Shown piece after piece: positions 12,507-25,166 of a stretch of DNA of 64,000 nt (positions are counted from its first letter, which is position 1; each line of letters starts with the position of its first letter). Source of the DNA: Amphirosellinia nigrospora. Taxonomy: Eukaryota > Ascomycota > Sordariomycetes > Xylariales > Xylariaceae. The notes under the pieces were generated by a model. That model had not been told where the DNA came from, searched no databases, and saw only the letters and a list, made by a program, of their open reading frames with translations. The stretch is from positions 4,952,001 through 5,016,000 of the forward strand of contig SCHM01000001.1 in the NCBI GenBank assembly GCA_004123355.1, read 5' to 3'. The translations under genes and the position numbers were made by a program.

Positions 12507-13774
12507 AAATGCGAGTGTTCGCATATAGCACCCAATCCGAGAAAAATGTTTTTCTTGAGTCATCTACGCATACCTTGGCTTCCGTATTCTACGACCGCAT
12601 TGTATATTTCCCCCCGCGAGCGATTTATTCATTGACGAATTAGAGCGGCCGTCAAATGAGAATTGCGTATGAATAATATTACGGTTTTATGTTTCGTATC
12701 TCGGGATAAAGCTCACCACAGAGCTGCCTTATTCCATCGCATGGTGGCCGGGAAAGCCCGCCCTGGCCCTTTAGTGTAGGAGTATAGAGAGGAGGGTGCT
12801 TATTGCCAATTTCTGAGGGAAGCGGCAGGAATATTGTTTTTGGAATTTACTGTGTGGCGTTTTGGAGGTATTCCTTTTGGTGGGCTGGCTGTGAATATGA
12901 CGATATCACAGCTGGAAACCGGGAGACTAGGCCGTTTGCCATTAGTCGTGTAAAGCTAGTTCAAAGCATTAGAAGCAGAAGGAAAAGCTCCCAGTCCACG
13001 TCTCATAATGGAGATGTGTTTAGTGCATTACAGTCTATATTATACCTACAGTACTTGGGACTTGAACGGGCATTGTAATGAGTTCAGGACACGCATAGCA
13101 CTCATTATCTTGCCAGTTGATTCCGACCCTTTTGTTCAATTACTAGACTTGTCAGCTGTCTATCCTTTGTTTAGTGAGTTGGATATGGTATCCCCAACAT
13201 AACATGAAGGACAAATACCGTCTACCTGTATACTCAAAATGCACCTAACTTACTAGGGATGATGAAGAACTTAAATGAGTGAACAGAATAAACAGTAAAT
13301 TTTTATTCGCGACACAAGGTGTTGAAGCCGAGGGTGTGTAACAAGGCCAAGTATAGATAGTACCTAGTTCTCTCTCGGTTTCTCATTTCAATCCACACGC
13401 GGCCTGAAAGCCCCTTCTTAATGGCCAAGGCTGCTCATCCATCTACTTATACCACTTCATGAGATGAGATTCATGGAACGCACGACCCAGATATCATGAA
13501 GTCATAAATGTGTCCACTCGTAAAATCATTGCCTATCGCAGTCTACGTGCTCTACTGTCATGAGTAGATACACTTATACAGCATGCACCGATCGTTGAGT
13601 CCCTGATTTTGGATGATTCATGAATTTCCCTCCGTGCCCATACAAATGATCAAGACGCCGAGTTAATTGCCATCGCAGATTCTCCTTCTGCTTTCCCTTT
13701 CACTTTCACTATTTGTTCCGCTTCCACCACCAGAGGTTTCGAATTGAGGAGTCCAGCACCGACCGACTCAATCA
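12507..13774. other. Convergent 3' region NIPA / rps3
   Basis: There is no supported gene. The stretch lies between two convergent genes and should hold their 3' UTRs and polyadenylation signals. Short ORFs have no protein signature. Confidence 0.5.
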
Positions 13775-14722
13775 CTAAGCCTCGGCGGGAGCGGCCTCCT
13801 CACACCCTCCTCCTCAGCCGCACGGGCAGCTTCGGCTTGGGCCTGCACCTGAGCAGCCTTGGCACCGTAGTCCTGGCTCATGGGCTGAACAACGCTAGAC
13901 TCCTCCTTGGGCTCGATGATTGTGACAGCGTCAGGAAGAGACTTGGAGGGGCCAGCCTTGCCCTCGGGGTCGGAGCCGCGCATGATCTTGACCTTGATAC
14001 CCAAGACACCCTGGCGGAGAAGGACGTGGCGAGTGGCGCTGTCGATGAAGTCGCGGGCGGGCTGACCGGAGTGGATCATGAAGCCGTCGGTGAACTTCAT
14101 GGACTTGGCACGCGCAGCGCGCAGCTTACCAGAAACGACGACCTCGCAACCCTTGGCGCCAGACTCCATGATGAAGCGCAGGACACCATAGCAGGCACGG
14201 CGGACGGCGAGACCGTTGAGCAGCTTGTAGCGCAGGGACTCGCACTGGGCGACGGCAGACAGACCACGGTTCTGGACCTTGGCGGCGTAAAGGGAGACGC
14301 TGTTCTCGGGAACTTGAAACGCTTCTGGATCAGGGAGGTGAGCTCGCGGATGCGGCGACCTTGCTCGCCCAAAACTTCTTGGGTGTGGGTGGCTCGGATG
14401 ATGATGTCGGTAACGGTGGGTGTGACGCGGACCTCGACGCCCGAGTAGCCCTCCTCGGCCAGCTCGTGCTGGAAGAACTCGTTCAACTCGGCGTAGAACA
14501 CCCATCGCGACGAACTTTCTGCGCTTAGAGCTAAAATCGGGCGAGGGTTGGTCAGCAACTATGTGAATGAAGCCTTGACAGGTTGAGGGTTGCTATATCA
14601 CCGTGTCGCAAGACGCCCGGAGGGGTAGTCTTAGAGACGGCATGGCTCGGCAATGACGCCAACACACAACACACGATAGTAAAGGTCGTATTAACTCACA
14701 TCTGAGTACCGGCGGTGGCCAT
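13775..14722 (-). CDS. rps3: 40S ribosomal protein S3 (uS3), frameshifted
   Basis: uS3 is a component of the small ribosomal subunit at the mRNA entry channel. Exon 1 (14700-14722) encodes MATAGTQ plus two bases; a GTGAGT...TTTTAG intron follows; exon 2 starts at 14530 with ISKRRKFVA. The N-terminal KH domain ([20 protein letters not shown]) and the C-terminal S3 domain ([49 protein letters not shown]) are complete. The frame breaks near 14501-14510 (two bases short in all), at GGG 14308-14310 (one short) and near 13790 (one short), where the intended C-terminus EEAAPAEA ends at the TAG of 13775-13777. An essential ribosomal protein gene is unlikely to be dead, so sequencing error is the simplest explanation. 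Confidence 0.95.
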
Positions 14723-15504
14723 CTTGACTGATTTCCCTCTGGATTGACTGCTCGAATCGTCTGTGGGGTGGAGGAATAGGAGGATGGTTGTCGATCCGGT
14801 AGGTGGGCGATGGTCAGAGCAATGCTCACGAGAAAACCGAGGGTCGTGTAATTTTGGTGGACAGTGGTGCCAGCACTGTCTGGGTTTTTGGCGGTAGAGA
14901 TTTTTGGCTTAGGGCTCAGGTTTGTGTGGTGATAAGGTGCCCACTACGATATCAGTGATAGATAGTAGATAGTGACACTGCAAAGCAACGGTCATTTTAT
15001 CGATAACAGGAGCCCCACCTTACCATCACCTGCGGTGACATCGACAAGGTATAAGTGGCTAGTGACGTCGCCATCAACGACTATGTCCAACACCTAATTC
15101 GCTCTTTAGCCCTCAGCCTCGTGATAAGCTGCATGAGCCCGCGCTTTCCGTGGTTCATCATTTATGGTAGGTAGTGAGTTGCTGTCAAACCACCGGACGC
15201 TCGACCTCAAAGGAGGATCAAGAGTTGCCCGTGTATCGAGCCACAACATCTCGTCCTATCAACACGACACTGGCCAACATGCGTCATTAGTATACGTACG
15301 CAGAGACATGTGCTTTGGCTAAGCTCGCATTCGCACTGGCCGTCGCATTCTTGTAATTGCTCCGATACTTTGAGCCCGACACCTCTTCGGCCCATCAACG
15401 GCGCCGATCAAATGCACCCTTCACGCCCTAAACGCCTGAACTTGCCAATATCTACCTCTTCTTTTTAAGACCTCAGTCGCATTCACATAGCCCCAGACCT
15501 CACG
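14723..15504. other. Divergent promoter region rps3 / ymr1
   Basis: There is no supported gene. This is the shared upstream region of rps3 (minus) and the myotubularin gene (plus). No motif is assigned with confidence. Confidence 0.5.
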
Positions 15505-18033
15505 ATGCAAGTGAAGGTTGTACGTCTCGCCCGGCCCCAGCATGTGCCATCTAACAAAGTGCCCGGTTGCGAAGTCCCCTGCTTACTTGTCCATCGTTTC
15601 GTCTCCTAGATACCCAACGTCGACGCCATTCGCTTCGGCGACAAGTACTCGGGCGAACTGCGCCTCACAGACCACACGTCATATTCATCCACCCTGTCAC
15701 CTTCCCAGATGGCGCCACGCCGCCTCCAAGCACCCCGAAGCATAGGGAGTCTTACATCGCGTACCCCATATGCCACTGTCTCTTCAGACCGTGTCCCAGC
15801 ATTACGGACGCCCCTCTTCCATACGCCTGCGAGGAAGAGATTTTAGCTTGATAAATTTCCTCTTTCCGAAAGACAGCTGCTAAAGAAGCTTTCGATTATA
15901 TCCGTGCTCGGACTTGTCGGCTGGGGTCGATAGAGAAGCTGTACGCTTTTAGTTACCAGCCTCTCAAGTCAGAAAAGCCGTTTGATGGCTGGAGTCTATA
16001 CGACCCGAAGACCGAGTTTAGGCGGCAGGGTATCAGCACTAAGTCAGTAGACAGGGGCTGGCGAATCTCCCTGATTAATAAGACTATGTCTTCTCCCCGA
16101 CGTACCCTGCGCTGCTTGTCATCCCCTCCAAAATCTCCGACAATGTCATCAAATACGCCGGACCATATCGATCGAGAGCGAATACCTGTGTTGACATACC
16201 TTCACTCCCTCAACAACTGCTCCATTACTCGGAGCTCTCAGCCTCTGGTCGGCTTCAGAGGCAACCGAAGCATACAAGATGAGAAGCTTGTTAGCGCCTG
16301 TTTCTCGGCCTCGGCCACCGTCGAGTTTAACGGTCTTGAATTACCAAGTGTAGACACAGCAGAGCCAAGTCCTGCCTCTAGTCAGTTGATCTTGGGGGTC
16401 CGAGCTTGGAGAGGGGTTCTAACGGATACCGAGGCCTTGAAGATGAGTTCATTGCGGTAACGAAGGAAACGATGAAACTCAAGCTGGCAAGAGGATATAT
16501 GGCGCCCAGCAAGAAACTTGATTGTAGACGCGCGACCTACAATCAATGCCCTTGCTATGCAAGTAATTGGAAAAGGTTCGGAGAATATGGAATATTACCC
16601 GTTCGCAAAAAAGCATACTTGAACATTGACAACATACACCGTAATGAGGGAATCTCTCAACACTGTTATAGAAGCCATCAAGGACGGCGATATCTCTAAA
16701 TTGCCCCCAAACCGCGAGCTTCTAATAAAAAGCAACTGGCTTAAGCATATAAGAGGCGTCTTAGACGGCTCAGCTTTAATCGCGCGCCAAGTAGGGATCA
16801 ACCATTCGCACGTTCTAATACATTGCTCAGATGGATGGGATCGCACGAGCCAACTATCAGCTCTATCCCAGCTGATGCTCGATCCCTTCTATCGTACAAT
16901 CGATGGCTTCATCATCCTAGTCGAGAAAGATTGGTTGTCGTTTGGGCATATGTTCCAACAGCGTTCTGGACCCCTTGGCCATGAAAAATGGTTCGTTGTT
17001 GAGCGAGACGCCATGGCAGGCTCCGCATTGCAACCCGGAGAATCTGATGGGCGGGCTGGCGAGGCCTTCGAAAATGCCATTGCTGGTGCCAGAAGATTCT
17101 TCCATCGGGGTCGGAATCAGGAGTCGAGTGGTGATGTGGAAGCTGATAGCCCAGGGTCGCCCCCTGACGAAAATACACAAGCGAAGAGATCATCAGAATC
17201 TCCAGTAGTCACTGAAGCTACAAGGACTAATGAAATTTCACCAGTTTTCCACCAGTTCCTCGATGCGACATGGCAACTTCTACGGCAGCACCCAACTCGA
17301 TTCGAATTCAATGAAAGATTTCTGCGCCGGCTCCTCTACCATCTTTATGCAGGGCAATACGGCACTTTTCTCTACAACTGTGAAAAGCAGCGCATAGATG
17401 CTCATGCACGTGAAAGGACGAGGTCGGTATGGATTACTTCTTATCTCGAAAACACGAATTTCTTAACCCGGACTATGATGCTACAGTCGATGATAGACAA
17501 AGCGGTCGCGAGAGACTTCTGTTCCCAAAACTTACTGATATACGGTGGTGGGCGCAATGTTTCGGCCGCTCCGACTCCGAGATGAATGAATACTTAGACC
17601 AGGCCGCAGCTCATGAAGAAAGGATAGGTAGCTACGCCATGACACCGAACGGGTCCCCAATCAAGAATGGTAGTAGGTCGCCGCAACGCCCGCGAGTCCC
17701 AAACCGCCAGGTCTTCCAATGAGTCGGAGTGTTCTTACCACTGTAGAAACAGCCCATGACACACTTACGCCGGACACCAATAACCCCGCAACTCTCAAGC
17801 ATAGCTCTAGCGCTGACACTCCGGGAGCGTTTGCTACGAATCTAGCAAAGCTTCGGGATGGAGTTAGCGGGTTGGATCTCGGCCGTGGTTTATTCGGCGG
17901 GTCAGATAAACGGGATACCACAACGACCCATAACGCGACTAAAACAGAAGGCGAACAGGAGATGGCAGATATGCCAACACATCAGGTGCCCAGAGCCCTT
18001 GATTATCAGCAAGAGACGCAAAGCGCGCTATAG
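15505..18033 (+). CDS. ymr1: Myotubularin-type phosphoinositide 3-phosphatase, frameshifted
   Basis: This enzyme removes the 3-phosphate of PI3P and PI(3,5)P2 on endosomal and vacuolar membranes. Exon 1 encodes MQVKV; an intron 15520-15609 (GTACGT...CCTAG) leads into a PH-GRAM domain (about 15610-15900). The catalytic domain follows, with CSITRSSQPLVGFRGNRS (about 16200-16280), NIDNIH, and the active-site loop HCSDGWDRTS (Cys-x5-Arg) at about 16820-16850. RLLYHLYAGQYGTFLYNCE and DYFLSRKHEFLNPDY mark its end. A disordered tail runs to the TAG at 18031-18033. At least eight frame breaks occur between 15680 and 17720. Most fit one missing base; one near 16180 fits loss of a CG dinucleotide. The frame of the last 100 residues is less certain. 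Confidence 0.88.
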
Positions 18034-18928
18034 CTAAGCGCGGATTACGTAACACGCATTGTTTTGAGGATATTGTCACGAGGATGAAGATACTAGGGGG
18101 CGGATGGAAACCACTTTTAATAGCCAGATCCGATATGCACTCTGCGTCATGCCGTCCCATCGTCCAGTATAGTGTAGCGTTTGGAATCTTTAACTACATA
18201 GCATAATTAGGAGCGATCTATGGGGATCTCACGGTACAGCATAGGAGACGAAAACCCTGTGAGGATCGCAAGAAGCGCGGATGGCTAAACGGAGGTAGCA
18301 CTGTTTAATTTGGCTTTGTTGAAAGCAGTTCAACCATAGATCATCTAGACCTCAAGCTACTACGGAAGATGAGGAGAAAGCGAAGACGCAGGAGTTTCAG
18401 GCGTCTTGTACCATTTCAGGCATGTGATATAACAGCGAAAGTCGGGATGATGAAATGGCCTGAAGTCCTCTACTATAGTCTTTCTCGTTTTTAGTATTAT
18501 CAACCTCCCTTCTACAACACAGTTACCAAGGTTAGCCCTGGAAGGGATGTAGTGTACATAGCGTCAACCCGGGCTATTACAAAGCCGGTTTTGATAAGGT
18601 GACACTTTTGAACATTTGTAATCCCCATTAGGTAGAGAATCAAGGAAGGACAACAAGAACGAGGCCTAATGAAAGAATTATTAATGTATGACCTAGCATC
18701 GTGTCACTAGAATACCCATGTAGTTCCATTTCAAGGTCACTTGCAACTACATGACGGTCAATATTCTAGACTTAGCTATAGTAACTAGTCTATTCCATTA
18801 ACTAGTAGATTTTCATCTCACGGCTGTAAGCATTGAGTATTTTCCCCTTTGAAGGTTATCGTCCAAGGTACATCCATCAACGAGTCAGGTACCCGTAACT
18901 TCGATACTCACCGAGGAGGTACAGAGCT
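18034..18928. other. Convergent 3' region ymr1 / dehydrogenase
   Basis: There is no supported gene. The stretch lies between convergent genes, is AT-rich and has no distinctive structure. Confidence 0.45.
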
Positions 18929-20078
18929 TTAATATTCGGAGGGCATGACGCTCAGCCTACCACCGTCATTGACTAGCATCAGTCCGTTGCAGTACTGTGA
19001 GATGAAATGGTCAGCTACTTTCTCCAAATGATATACAGACCTTTTCAGGATCTATAGTGCCCAAAAGGTGGATATGCAAGCGCTATAATACTCATATATC
19101 GGGGGAATGGCTTCTGGGAGTACTCACCGCACCGGCTCTACTCGCCAAATAAAGTGCAGTCCCTGCCATCTCCTCTTCGCCGCCAAATCGGCGAGCGGGG
19201 ATGAAAAATGGGTGGTCATGGGGCTCTTTCGAGGCATCGCGTTGCTGGATGAGCCCGCTCGCTATCTCGGATGGAAACACTACATGAGTCGATCAGTATT
19301 TGTTACTACCGCCCGGCCGCGCTTTGGGCACGGAAAGTCATAAACTCACAACCAGGAGCCATAGCGTTGGCTCGTATCGAGTATGGCGCCAGATTCGTCG
19401 AGGCGTGCTTCATCAGGTGGGCGATGGCCGATTTGCTAGCGGTATAGGCGGGCGTGGATAAATATGACCTGCTGTATGCCGAGACGCTGCTGATGAAGAT
19501 GACCTGGCTCTGTATGGAGGGGACGTCGCTGCCCTCGACCGCGGGCGCGCCGAAGCCGCCGAGAGCGCGTTCTTGTTGCCGGCGTCCAGCAGCTCGAGGA
19601 AGGCCAGCATGGTGAAGAGCGCGCCCGTCACGTTGATGTGCATGGTGCGCGTGAAGTCGTCCATGGACACGCCGTCGAAGAGCCGCTGCCTGAGCTCGGA
19701 GATGCTGAGGTCGGCCTGGTACCGCGTCTCGGGACCGACGACGCCCGAGTTGGCGATGACGAGGTTCACGTAGCCGACCTCCTTGGCGATGACGTCCACT
19801 GCGGCCTGCAGCGACTCCTTGGACCCGACGTCGCAGACGATCGGGTGCAGGCTCTCGTGCGCCTTCGCGGCCTCGTCGAGGAGCTCCTTGCGCCGCGCGA
19901 GGATGTATACCTTCTTGGCGCCCGAGGTAGCCAGGGCTTTGGCCATGTTGAAACCAATGCCTAAGGACTACTTGTTAGTGAGGGCCCCTATTAGGGGGGA
20001 GAAAAGGGGCATACCGGTCCCGCCGCCGGTGACGACTGCTACCATGCCGTCGACCCGGAAGAGATTTGGTGTGGCCAT
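18929..20078 (-). CDS. Short-chain dehydrogenase/reductase, one frameshift
   Basis: This is an NAD(P)H-dependent oxidoreductase of the classical SDR family; the substrate is unknown. The exons are 20015-20078, 19350-19960, 19128-19279 and 18929-18994, with normal fungal introns. The cofactor motif TGGGTGIG spans the first splice junction. NSG (here in VIANSGVVG) matches the NNAG position. The catalytic serine lies in FISSVSAYS and the catalytic pair in YTASK. The C-terminal segment (FFIPARRFGGEEEMAGTALYLAS, then NGLMLVNDGG) is the usual SDR ending. A single break near 19560 (one base missing in CTCTCGGCGG on the coding strand) shifts the frame between the helix before the active site and the catalytic motif. 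Confidence 0.9.
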
Positions 20079-21193
20079 CTTGTAAGGTTATCTATAAGAT
20101 GGTCTCTTAATCAGTGACTAATTCTTTGCTTGGAGCCCAAGATGAGGCCTACTTTTCTTGGGTTTGTAATATTCCGCTCTAAAGTAGGCTCTAGTAGGGT
20201 AGTATCGCAGGTGTGTTGTCAATTTTATTAGGAGGTGGAAGACAAATCGCAATATAGAGAATAAGCAGCGTACTCTTTGAATATAGATCGATTCTGAAAA
20301 ATTAAATGAGATATCCCAATCTACTTATAACCGTCGATGAGAATACCTGAATGGCTGACGGCGTGCCGAAAAAGCCGCCGGGAAAAGCATGGGGGTTTGC
20401 CGTCCCAGCCAACCTTAAGATTGGAGCATGTCTCTTCGCTTGGTTTCGCTGCATGCTCTACACTAAAGTACGATGATATCATTCGATCGAAGTATTGATG
20501 AGCTAGCTTATTAATATTAATTGACTCTGAATCTGAATCTTGGTTAGTAACGGTTTTGTTCGTCCCGAGGATCTGGTAACTAGTATCGTTCTACATTCTT
20601 CGTATAGGCGGGAGGTGGGGCCGTGTTATTCACATTAATAAGCATGTAATTATCTTGATGGGATCATTTAAGTCGCTCGAAGGATTATACGTTGTTGGTA
20701 GATATCTGTTCACTTTAGTACAGTACTCCTTGGAAGCTCATCACTCTTACCGGGACTAGTCGTGCATTTGCTTATTTAATCAGTTGTGTTGGGCGACGTT
20801 GGGAGATGAACTAGGTCTCACTCCGACCCGCGGAGACCCACATCACGTGTCTAAGTGGGGGGGGGGGGTTCTCGGTGAGGATGGCTCCGCTTTGCCGGGT
20901 GGAGGATAAACTGGGGCTATTCCGCATACTGCCGGGGGTCGCGTTGTCTTGTCGCAGCAATGGCCTGGTCTGGTCTCGTCTCGCAACCCCTCCGCATTGT
21001 CATTTGTCAGTGACCCTCTGTGTATCCGTGGCCAGCAAATGACTTAGATCTGCCAGGATACTGGACCGGGTGCTGGCCGAATCAATTCCTTCGTAACATG
21101 CGCTGAAACGCCCGTCCAACCCGACCTATCCTGGTTGTGCACCAACCGACCAACCGCCTCGACATCGCCGACGTCATCATCGCCCATTTCACC
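20079..21193. other. Divergent promoter region SDR / DENN-like gene
   Basis: There is no supported gene. This is the shared upstream region of two divergent genes. It contains a palindromic CACGTG at 20844-20849 and, 8 bases further on, an uninterrupted 12-G tract (20857-20868). Confidence 0.5.
20857..20868 (+). repeat. 12-base G homopolymer
   Basis: Twelve consecutive G residues in an intergenic region. It is the longest G/C homopolymer I noticed and is prone to length error. Confidence 0.95.
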
Positions 21194-23116
21194 ATGGCCG
21201 CTTCACGACGCGGCCAACCCGAGCTCCACGTGCGGCTGCCCTCCAGCCCCAGCGTTGTCGCCTTGCCCGACCTGCCGCCCATCTCAGCCCTATTCCTCAT
21301 CGATTTCGACGTCAAAGCCGGATACACCATCTCTTGGAAGGCATCGACACCCGATGTGGAGCTCGAGGGCGTCGTCGAGTACAAATCGCTGCCTTCGGGC
21401 TTGCATACCGTATCCGACGATCTCATCTACTTCGTCCATGGCCGGTACGCCGGACTGAGCGCCTTCATCAATACACCCGTCGAAGATACAGCCGCCCGCA
21501 ATGCGCGCATGCTGGCGGTCGGCGTCTTGGTTCCGCTCAGCTATGGGCGCTTAGGCAGAGCATGGAAACATGCCGAGAGTCTGAAGGCAATTGCATCGTA
21601 GGTTGCACGGTTCGTCACGCTGTAGTACCCACTAACATGAGGCTCATTTAGAAAACTGGTTGTAAATAGCAAGGATGTTACCGTACTGGAAGAGTACTGG
21701 GCAAAGAACCAGGCCCGCGACTCAACTGTCGATGACGCCCCACCCAAAGACGACCCTGAGTCTCCAATCGCGACAGCGAAAAGTCCCAATACATCCCGAG
21801 GTCATAATAGGAATCGATCAGCCTCTGATGGAACGGCGTTGGTGCTGCCTGGTCACCGGCTATCGCCCTTCCACCCGGCCTGGAGCTTGACCAAACTCTT
21901 AGATACCTTTGGACCCCTCATCTTTCCCATGCACCGCGCCGCCCTGCTTCGCAAGCGAATATTGATTTCGGGCCATGCACCTGTAGAACAAGCTTGTAAC
22001 TTCGGTGAGTGCAGCATGTACTTTGATTGACCGAAGCGAGGTCTAAGAATTGATGCAGTCTATGATATTTCCGTGCTCTCCAATATACCACTAGCGACAT
22101 CAGATCTTTTGTCGTCCAGCTCTGTATCACATCGCCTACGACCTCTTTTTTCAATTGGCATTCACGATATCCCTTTCTTAACAGATGATGCGAAACGTCC
22201 TGTCAATCCAGACGTTGCCTCATTGGATGCCGACTCGGAAGCGGGGACTGGATGGGTAGCCTGCACAACCGACAGCATACTCTCTAAGAAAGATACGCTG
22301 TGGGACATGCTCATCACTATGCCACCGCCCCACGCTTCCAACGCAAAGAAACATGTGTGGCCCACCGTGGAATGGACGCGTGGAGTGCCTGTGAGGGCCA
22401 CACAGCGCGATCTGCGCCGTTGGCGCGCTCTCAAAGCCGGAATCGCTCGTATAGAAGGGAACGTCATCCTTTCCTCGCCTACTACGCCGCAGACAGTAGC
22501 TGCATATAAAGAAGATGACGCATTACTAGAAGACGCAGAGCAGGTGGCGGAGCCTACGACCTGGACCGCTCTCGCATATAGCGGGTTCATGTGGTGGGCT
22601 TCGGCGGGGGAGAAGCCACGGTCAGATGAAGCTGAGGAGGCTGCTCAGGACGCCGCTCTCCTCACTGATTTGGCCGCTTCATCTATGGGCATGAGTATGC
22701 CGCGCCCGGCAGACATGACCGCGTCAGTATCATCGCTCACGCGTAGGCGATCATCTATGGTAGCTTCAGCACCCTTAGATGCAGATGAAGCCCGTCTCGA
22801 GCTTACTATAATCTCCTACTTTCACAGGTTGACAACACAGCTCCTGATGACGTTGACGGATGCAATTGACAACACTAGCGATAGTGACATAGAAGATGAA
22901 AATCCAACAGAAGAAGACGATGCGCTCATCGACGCGGATGAAGTTGCACAAGGGCATGGCGTTCGGATCGATACAGACGTGATGAAGAGGATGGGTCTCG
23001 ATATATGGAGCCCGTCGGACGCCGAGTTCGTGAAGGAACTTCTGAAGACATATTTCGGTCGCCAAGCATATGTCGAAGGCAAGGGTGTCGAGGTATGCGG
23101 CATCCGAGTCTGTTGA
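21194..23116 (+). CDS. DENN-like protein with DUF4484 (LCHN/DENND11-like), 604 aa
   Basis: The exons are 21194-21597, 21652-22004 and 22059-23116, all in frame. The start is the ATG at 21194; an upstream GTG in the same frame is not used. The N-terminal half reads as a DENN-type longin/DENN fold (ALFLIDFDVKAGYTISWKAS, then DDLIYFVHGRYAGLSAF). It continues through FHPAWSLTKLLDTFGPLIFP and HRAALLRKRILISGHAPVEQ, which resemble the uDENN/cDENN segments of the AVL9/LCHN group. The C-terminal half, with MPPPHASNAKKHVWPTVEWT and RDLRRWRALKAGI, matches my memory of the fungal DUF4484 domain. DENN proteins are typically Rab guanine nucleotide exchange factors, but no activity is shown for this branch. 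The name rests on motif recall. Confidence 0.75.
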
Positions 23117-25166
23117 GCGTTTCCTTATAGGTAATGGATATCGGCGTACCGAAGGAGACTTGACTGTAGAATACGGTGAAGGCTTTGGCGCGGCATAGCC
23201 GCTAAGCTCAACAATGGGTTCTTTGCACGACGGTGACGGATATATTCCTACTGTCTTCATTGGAAGGCACTCAGGTGATACCAGTTGTAGATATACAGTC
23301 TCAGTACTATACCCACTGCTCTACGTTTCTGTGCAGCTAGGCAGGTAGCTAGCTACTTTTTGGAATACATATTTTTCAGACCTACTTTCCATAATCATAG
23401 TCAATATATGTAAATCAGCAGGTTGGCAGTTATTTATATCATTCCATCATTTAGTAGTAAGGAGTGACTTTTTGACTTTGCCTCTGGTGACATGGAAAGT
23501 AGTATATGATTACTTATCCATCGACTTCATTATAGGATTTCCACATGCCCTACCACCTCTGATATAAACTCTTTTTAATGACGCGCTTCTTTATTCGTCT
23601 CCTTTTTAAAATAAGAAGGGTTTAAGTCTAATGCTAATACGGTTGTTTCTCGGGAATTGCGCACCTCATTCTAGCAGGCTTTTCGTCAACTAGGTTCAAG
23701 TTTATTTTAACCAAGATAACCAAAAACAATAACAGAAACTTAAAACAAAGATTTGCCTCTTGGTCATTAAATAATATCTTTCTTGATGACGGTGAATTGA
23801 TTGGGTTTATGTAAACAAAAGCAGCTCCGAGACTCTGGACATTGCCACAATGGACGTTGCGAGACTGCGGCTTGAACTGAATACTATATAATTTGTTACC
23901 ATGAGTCTTAACTCAAGGTACCATTGAAACAACGTGAGCTGTATGCATATGCCTTTAGAAAATAGCTACTTAGATGCTGTAGGAAATGTAGCGAAGCGCG
24001 AAGATAACTACAGCTAGTGGGCACGTGGGGTCATAACAAGAAAGGAAGAACAGATGATCAAAAATATGAATAAAAAAGAGTGGTGTGTGCAGAATTGAAC
24101 TGCAGACTTGCAAAAAACTACCTAAGCGAAGCCGGTGTCCTTGGGGCCCTCAAGGGTTGACCAGTCTACAACTACATCTACGAGATAGTAGCTACTTCGC
24201 TGAAGAGATGTGCTGCTAAAGTGGTTTATAAGGGCAGGTTAGGTAGACACTGGGGTAAGGTGGGGGTGCTTGCCTTTGGTCTGGTTGGTATGGTGTTTAT
24301 ACGGTTGCTATGGTTGCTGTGGTTGCTGTGGTTGTGAATAACGGTTGTTGTGGTGAATGGGGGTGGCTTACGCGTCCAGGTGTTTTGGTTATGTTGCTGC
24401 TGTGCCCCAGTAGCCGAGATCGGCTCAAGACTCTATTTTGAGCTCAAAGATATAATATCGTTATAATTTGTAGATCTCGTAATTATTTCATTATCTAGAT
24501 TCTCATCAGATCCGTAACAACGGAGCAATATGGCAAGGGAATTAGCTTGACGGACGCGATGGCGCAGTGGCCGTGGAGATATCCTTTGCCGATGTCAGCT
24601 TGGCGAACTAAAGGACGGCATCTACGGGCAGCCCTAATATGATGGCTTAACTTACTTTGTCCCGTTGTGAAAAGGGGGGAACCCCAAACCTAACTCCCGT
24701 CATGTATATCACATCCTCAACAAAACAGACAACTTGAGAAACGCACACGGACATCAAGTTTTACCAAAGAGTTTGAAAAATATTTTTACAAAACATGAAC
24801 TAAACAATAAGACTAATTTTCCACCTCTGCCTACTCACATACGGTAGGCATATGCGGGCACTCCGGCAGCAGAAGACGAATCCCATACCTAGATAATGTT
24901 ACCAGCTGATGCAATGTGAACACAGAAGCACCCTTCCCCCAACGCCCGATTGCGCCTAACTATGCTTTGCTTTCGACCAACCAGTCGTTGTAAATTTTAC
25001 TACAAGGCGCACTGTGCCCTTTTCATCTCCTAGGTATAAATAGAAAGGGTGGTATAGAGGAGGGCCCAAACACATGGACAAGCCTTCTGTTCTATAGACT
25101 AGCTGTATATCGAGCCATATTTAGGTTGAAAATACGAAGAACGGTGGTAGCTTGTTGTGATTACCA
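23117..25166. other. Convergent 3' region DENN-like / sec63
   Basis: 2 kb, AT-rich, with no supported gene. It contains a short imperfect repeat of TGGTTGCTG at about 24295-24345. A T-arm-like hairpin (24088-24104) is followed on the minus strand by a T run, but it has no tRNA body. Confidence 0.45.
24295..24345 (+). repeat. Imperfect GGTTGCTGT tandem repeat
   Basis: Several adjacent copies of GGTTGCTAT/GGTTGCTGT occur in the spacer. It is low-complexity DNA with no coding signal. Confidence 0.7.

Noticed and set aside
13775-14722. Programmed ribosomal frameshifting or pseudogene status for rps3
   Set aside because: Several independent breaks at ordinary short homopolymers fit sequence error better than any recoding signal, and the same pattern affects many unrelated genes.
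18929-23116. Secondary-metabolite cluster around the SDR
   Set aside because: Neighbours are a DENN-like protein and a myotubularin; no polyketide synthase, peptide synthetase, P450 or cluster regulator is present.
24088-24104. T-arm-like hairpin (minus strand TGCAG-TTCAATT-CTGCA) followed by a T6 run
   Set aside because: No D arm, anticodon arm or complementary 5' acceptor strand could be found within 120 bases; probably chance or a remote relic.
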